Positions 39,304 through 64,000 of a stretch of 64,000 nt of DNA are shown piece by piece (position 1 is the first letter of the stretch; every line of letters starts with the position of its first letter). The translations under genes and the position numbers were made by a program. The DNA is taken from positions 39,254,106 to 39,318,105 of the forward strand of contig NC_090186.1 in NCBI RefSeq assembly GCF_024679245.1, given 5' to 3'. The notes below the pieces were generated by a model that had not been told where the DNA came from, did not search any database, and saw nothing but the letters and a program-made list of their open reading frames with translations. Source of the DNA: Pseudorasbora parva (taxonomy: Eukaryota > Chordata > Actinopteri > Cypriniformes > Gobionidae).

Positions 39304-39841
39304 AGCCCATATTATAGAAAGAGGACTTGTTAGAAATATTTTTATAACATTTGTCTTATGTTAGCTGGATATTTGTGGCTAACACAGGGGTATTCCAAAA
39401 TTTGGAATTCAGGGATTTTTTTTTTTTTTTTGCTGACATGTTCGCCACGTTGATATTTATTGGATGATGGTAGATATGTGTAACGTGACCGCTGTCAAGG
39501 GCAGAACAATTTTTGTTTATTTTTCAGAAGAAATACTTGAGTGCCTGCTTGATTATTTTTGCTAAAAATAGTTTCTATTTTGTCCCATACAACAAAACGA
39601 AGATAAATGTAATATGGTATTAAAACTCATAGTGAAACTTCATAGTGATTGTTTTTTTATGTTTCATTCTTGACTTCATAAGCTGTAAATCACACATGCA
39701 CATGAACCACACAATAGCCCCTTAATACCCTTTTGCATTACATGCATTTTGCTTTTGCAAAATATACTGTACAGGCATACAGATGCATGAACTACATTAA
39801 TTCATAAAATTAATATTCAATCATGATTCTATATTCAATGT

Positions 39842-39847
39842 TTTATT
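39842..39847 (-). terminator. mfsd2b: Candidate mfsd2b polyadenylation signal
   Basis: AATAAA on the minus strand, about 350 bp after the probable stop. The wdcp 3' end (ATTAAA near 39.62 kb) converges on it from the other side. Confidence 0.45.
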
Positions 39848-39960
39848 GAAGCATCATTGAAATATGCTGAAGCTACGTGAACCAGCACAATTTTTGTATT
39901 AATCCTGGAATCAAGTCATTTAATAATATTTATAATAACTATAACAACTTCATATATTAT

Positions 39961-40093
39961 CAGTATATTTTCCCTCAGGAAATCCTCATATATAATGATA
40001 TATAGTCCATTCATGTGTATAAATTAGATATATGTGACTATATGTTCATGTGAAAATACAGAAACAGACTGAATACAGAAACAAACCGAGATG
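39961..40093 (+). repeat. Direct repeat flanking the mfsd2b last exon and a Tc1 element (left copy)
   Basis: AGTCCATTCATGTGTATAA, GTGACTATATGTTCATGTG and CAGAAACAGACTGAATACAG recur at 41471-41614 in the same order and orientation. Confidence 0.88.
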
Positions 40094-40195
40094 TTTACAT
40101 TAAAACATATTATATATCTCGCACAGTGTAATATACACTAACACAACTCATCCCAGCACTGGGCTAGAATATCAGGATCTGCTGTTTGAGGACAT

Positions 40196-61491
<21,296 letters not shown>

Positions 61492-61644
61492 CTGGAAAAA
61501 GAAAAAAAAAATCTGAAAATGGGGGTAACAATCGCAAATGCAGATTTTTGGGGGAGAGTACAAGACCATTGTGTATTTCTAGGTTACATTTGGAAGATGA
61601 TTCCATTATTACTGTGCCATTTGTACTGGCAAGTTTAATTTTTG

Positions 61645-62105
61645 AATATACTATTTACAAACATCAGGCATATTATTATGACCACCTTTCTTATATTGTG
61701 TTAGTCTAGTCACGTGTACACTGTTGGCGCATTTGCCGGTGGACAGGGGTCCGCATGGCCACCCTGACTGGTCGCAACAAACTGCGATGAACTGTGTATT
61801 CTGACACTTTTCTGTCAGAACCAGCATTAACTTATTGAGCAATGTGAGCTACAGTAGCTCGTCTGTTTGATCGGACCACTCAGGCCAGCCTTTGCTCTCC
61901 ACGTGCATCAGTGAGCCTTACCCATGACCCTGTCTCCAGTTCACCACTGTTTCTTCCCTGGATCATTTTTGATAGATACTGACCACTGCAGACCGGGAAC
62001 ACCCCACAAGAGCTGCAGTTTTGGAGATGCTCTGACCCAGTCGTCTAGCCATCACAATTTGGCTCTTGTCAAACTCACTCAAATCGTTGCCCATTTTTCA
62101 AATGT
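61645..62105 (-). pseudogene. Tc1/mariner family A, copy 2 (5' part)
   Basis: The minus strand matches 25148-25640 (GACAGGGTCATGG, CTGAGTGGTC, GAGCTACTGTAGCTCACATT). The transposase C-terminal part is missing and the frame is broken. Confidence 0.85.
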
Positions 62106-63395
62106 ATGCTTTTTTTTATGACAGACTAAACAGAGTTAAATCTCTCAAATAATGTGCTGTTAATTATTTCATGGTGTTTCCAACCTTTTCATTTTCAATT
62201 TCTTCAGTACTTGATTAGAGGTGCTAGACGATCCCCATGTGGACTTTTATTGAGGTTTTTGGGTGATAATGATAGCATCTGTCTCTGCGCTGTTGGTTCA
62301 GAGTTTCTCTTTTCACCAGTACGTGGGTGGGACAGTTCGAAGGGTCCTCAGCTCGAGACCCCTCAAAACCACAGGAAATATTTAATCCAGATGCTTCCAC
62401 TTCTGTGAGCTGGGGTATTTGATCACAGAGAACACCCTCAAAATAAAGGTTCTTCAAAGCTTCTTTTAAAGAATGATTTAATACGTTTCATAAGTTGCTA
62501 TTTAGTTCTTTAAAGAAGTGTCTAAGTATACTGTAAATATTAAGGAATTTTCCTTTTGGATTTTCCCTGTATTTAAAAATTACACATTATATTTTGTTGT
62601 TTCTTAGGGCTAAAGGGAATGTCTGTAAACTTTGAAGACTTTCTTACAGTCCTAGGTTACAAATATATGTTCTAAGAACATTTCATGAACATTTTCTGAA
62701 TGTTCTCTGAACGTTGAAAACATCGTGTTTTATATTAAAAAAAACTTGTACATGCTAGACTAATTGAGACTAGTCACTTGCATATTGTTGGTTTGATTGC
62801 TTCTCTTGCTTCTCATTTGTAAGACTCTACTAAAGGACTAAATGTAAATGTAATTTTTTTTTTTAAATCTAAAACAAGAAACATTTAAAATACGTTGATG
62901 AACAGTCCAACTAAACCATTTCAGTTCAATAAACGATAATGTTTTTGTGCTAATGTTCTGAGAATATATTTGAGAGAACCTTGCCAGAACATTAGCCAAA
63001 GTTCGGAGAACGTTCCTTGCTTGGGGAGATCCTTCAGATTCGCTGGCTTTTTTAAACACCGGAATCGTTCAACCCAAAATGAAGAAATAAACTTGAAATA
63101 AACTTGATTTGGAATGACATGAGAGAGTCAATTATAAAGATTTGTCATTTTTAGAGGAACTATTCCTTTAAAAATGAAAACCACATCCCTAAATCTCACT
63201 TGCCATTCAAAGGGTTCAGGCAATGACACAATGGAAGCAACACGGGTGTACCGAGTGACTTCTCATTACTGTAATGTTCAAAGAAATGCATAAATTTTGA
63301 GTGGCTTTCTGAATGTAGTGTTTCACACATTAAAAAGGACACTCATCCCTTGGAAAGCTCTGTGGATAAGGCAGAGTAAATGTGTGTTTTTGAGG

Positions 63396-63442
<47 letters not shown>

Positions 63443-64000
63443 TGTCCGCATATGTGCAGTGAGTAGAACATGGAGGGGAGATCCTTTCAACACATAAAAG
63501 GGAAGTCAAACCGCCGCTTAGAGCCATATATTTACGAGAGAGATCTTGGAGACAGGCAGACAGTTTGGTGCTGAAAATACTACAGAAGTCAAACACTCCT
63601 CTTTGAGATGTTAACTCATTCATCCGCTCAATCAAAGCCGGTGTTTGGCGTCTCCACGCCAACGTGCACTCTGGGTACCCTCACAAAAAAAAACAACCAC
63701 AGAGGGCAGGACTGATCGCTCTTCAAAAGACGCTGTAATTAACTCACTGAAATTCTCCCTTGCGTTCTCAATTTCACCATGATGACAAAAAGATGAATAA
63801 CTTCTGACATCACAATTTAAGAGGTTGACATGTAATTATTCAGATAACGCAAGAAAATGAAAAGATTGGAGAGTTCACCCAAGTTAAATGTAAATTCTGA
63901 TGCTACTGAACAACAATTATTTTCTAAAGAAGGACAAGTAAGAGGATTTGATGGTACTAAAGTGTGAAATGAATCAGGAAGATTGTGTGCTTAGACGAGA
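62106..64000. other. Presumed mfsd2b 5' intron
   Basis: No mfsd2b first coding exon was recognised. A (GT)n tract is at 63399-63443, and an ERCGTTCC/GGAACGTTC-like dispersed motif is around 62.68-63.02 kb. Confidence 0.4.

Noticed and set aside
62154..62457. Missing first exon of mfsd2b
   Set aside because: No frame here ends in phase 0 at a good donor with a plausible N-terminus; I could not support it.

Overview
This is a vertebrate nuclear window, almost certainly from a ray-finned fish and probably a cyprinid (carp/zebrafish type). Four multi-exon protein genes with GT-AG introns sit in AT-rich DNA filled with (CA)n, (GA)n and (AT)n microsatellites, many small DNA transposons, decayed Tc1/mariner copies and a 5S-rRNA-headed SINE. 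FKBP1B, WDCP and MFSD2B lie next to one another, as they do on human 2p23.

Layout. (1) 3376-16024, minus: the first seven coding exons of MMUT (mitochondrial methylmalonyl-CoA mutase), 527 codons; the cobalamin-binding C-terminus lies off the left edge. A likely CCAAT-box promoter and non-coding first exon sit near 16.63-16.71 kb. (2) 18524-33746, minus: the complete four-exon FKBP1B (FKBP12.6, 108 aa). (3) 34.2-39.3 kb, plus: the complete WDCP, with one large coding exon, two small ones and a probable 5' non-coding exon, head to head with FKBP1B across a shared promoter region. (4) 40196-61491, minus: MFSD2B (sphingosine-1-phosphate transporter), 13 coding exons. The N-terminal exon lies beyond the right edge. 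It is tail to tail with WDCP.

The genes are not an operon and share no pathway. MMUT handles mitochondrial propionate catabolism, FKBP1B is a prolyl isomerase and ryanodine-receptor subunit, WDCP is a WD/coiled-coil scaffold, and MFSD2B is a membrane lipid transporter. Every coding exon was joined by checking splice dinucleotides and phase. All phases agree across each gene, with no frameshift or internal stop.

Remaining DNA is mainly intronic repeats: MMUT exons 4-5 bracketed by ~265-bp direct repeats; G/T-rich minisatellites on both sides of FKBP1B exon 3; three copies of a ~520-bp element with 9-bp target duplications; several TTAA-bounded inverted-repeat elements, one with ~350-bp arms; a SINE3-like element; nested insertions; and an (AT)n tract of ~430 bp. 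I see no CRISPR array, operon, phage or novel defence system. The unusual content is transposon biology and a few gene-structure details. Family names for repeats come from structure alone, since no database could be searched.
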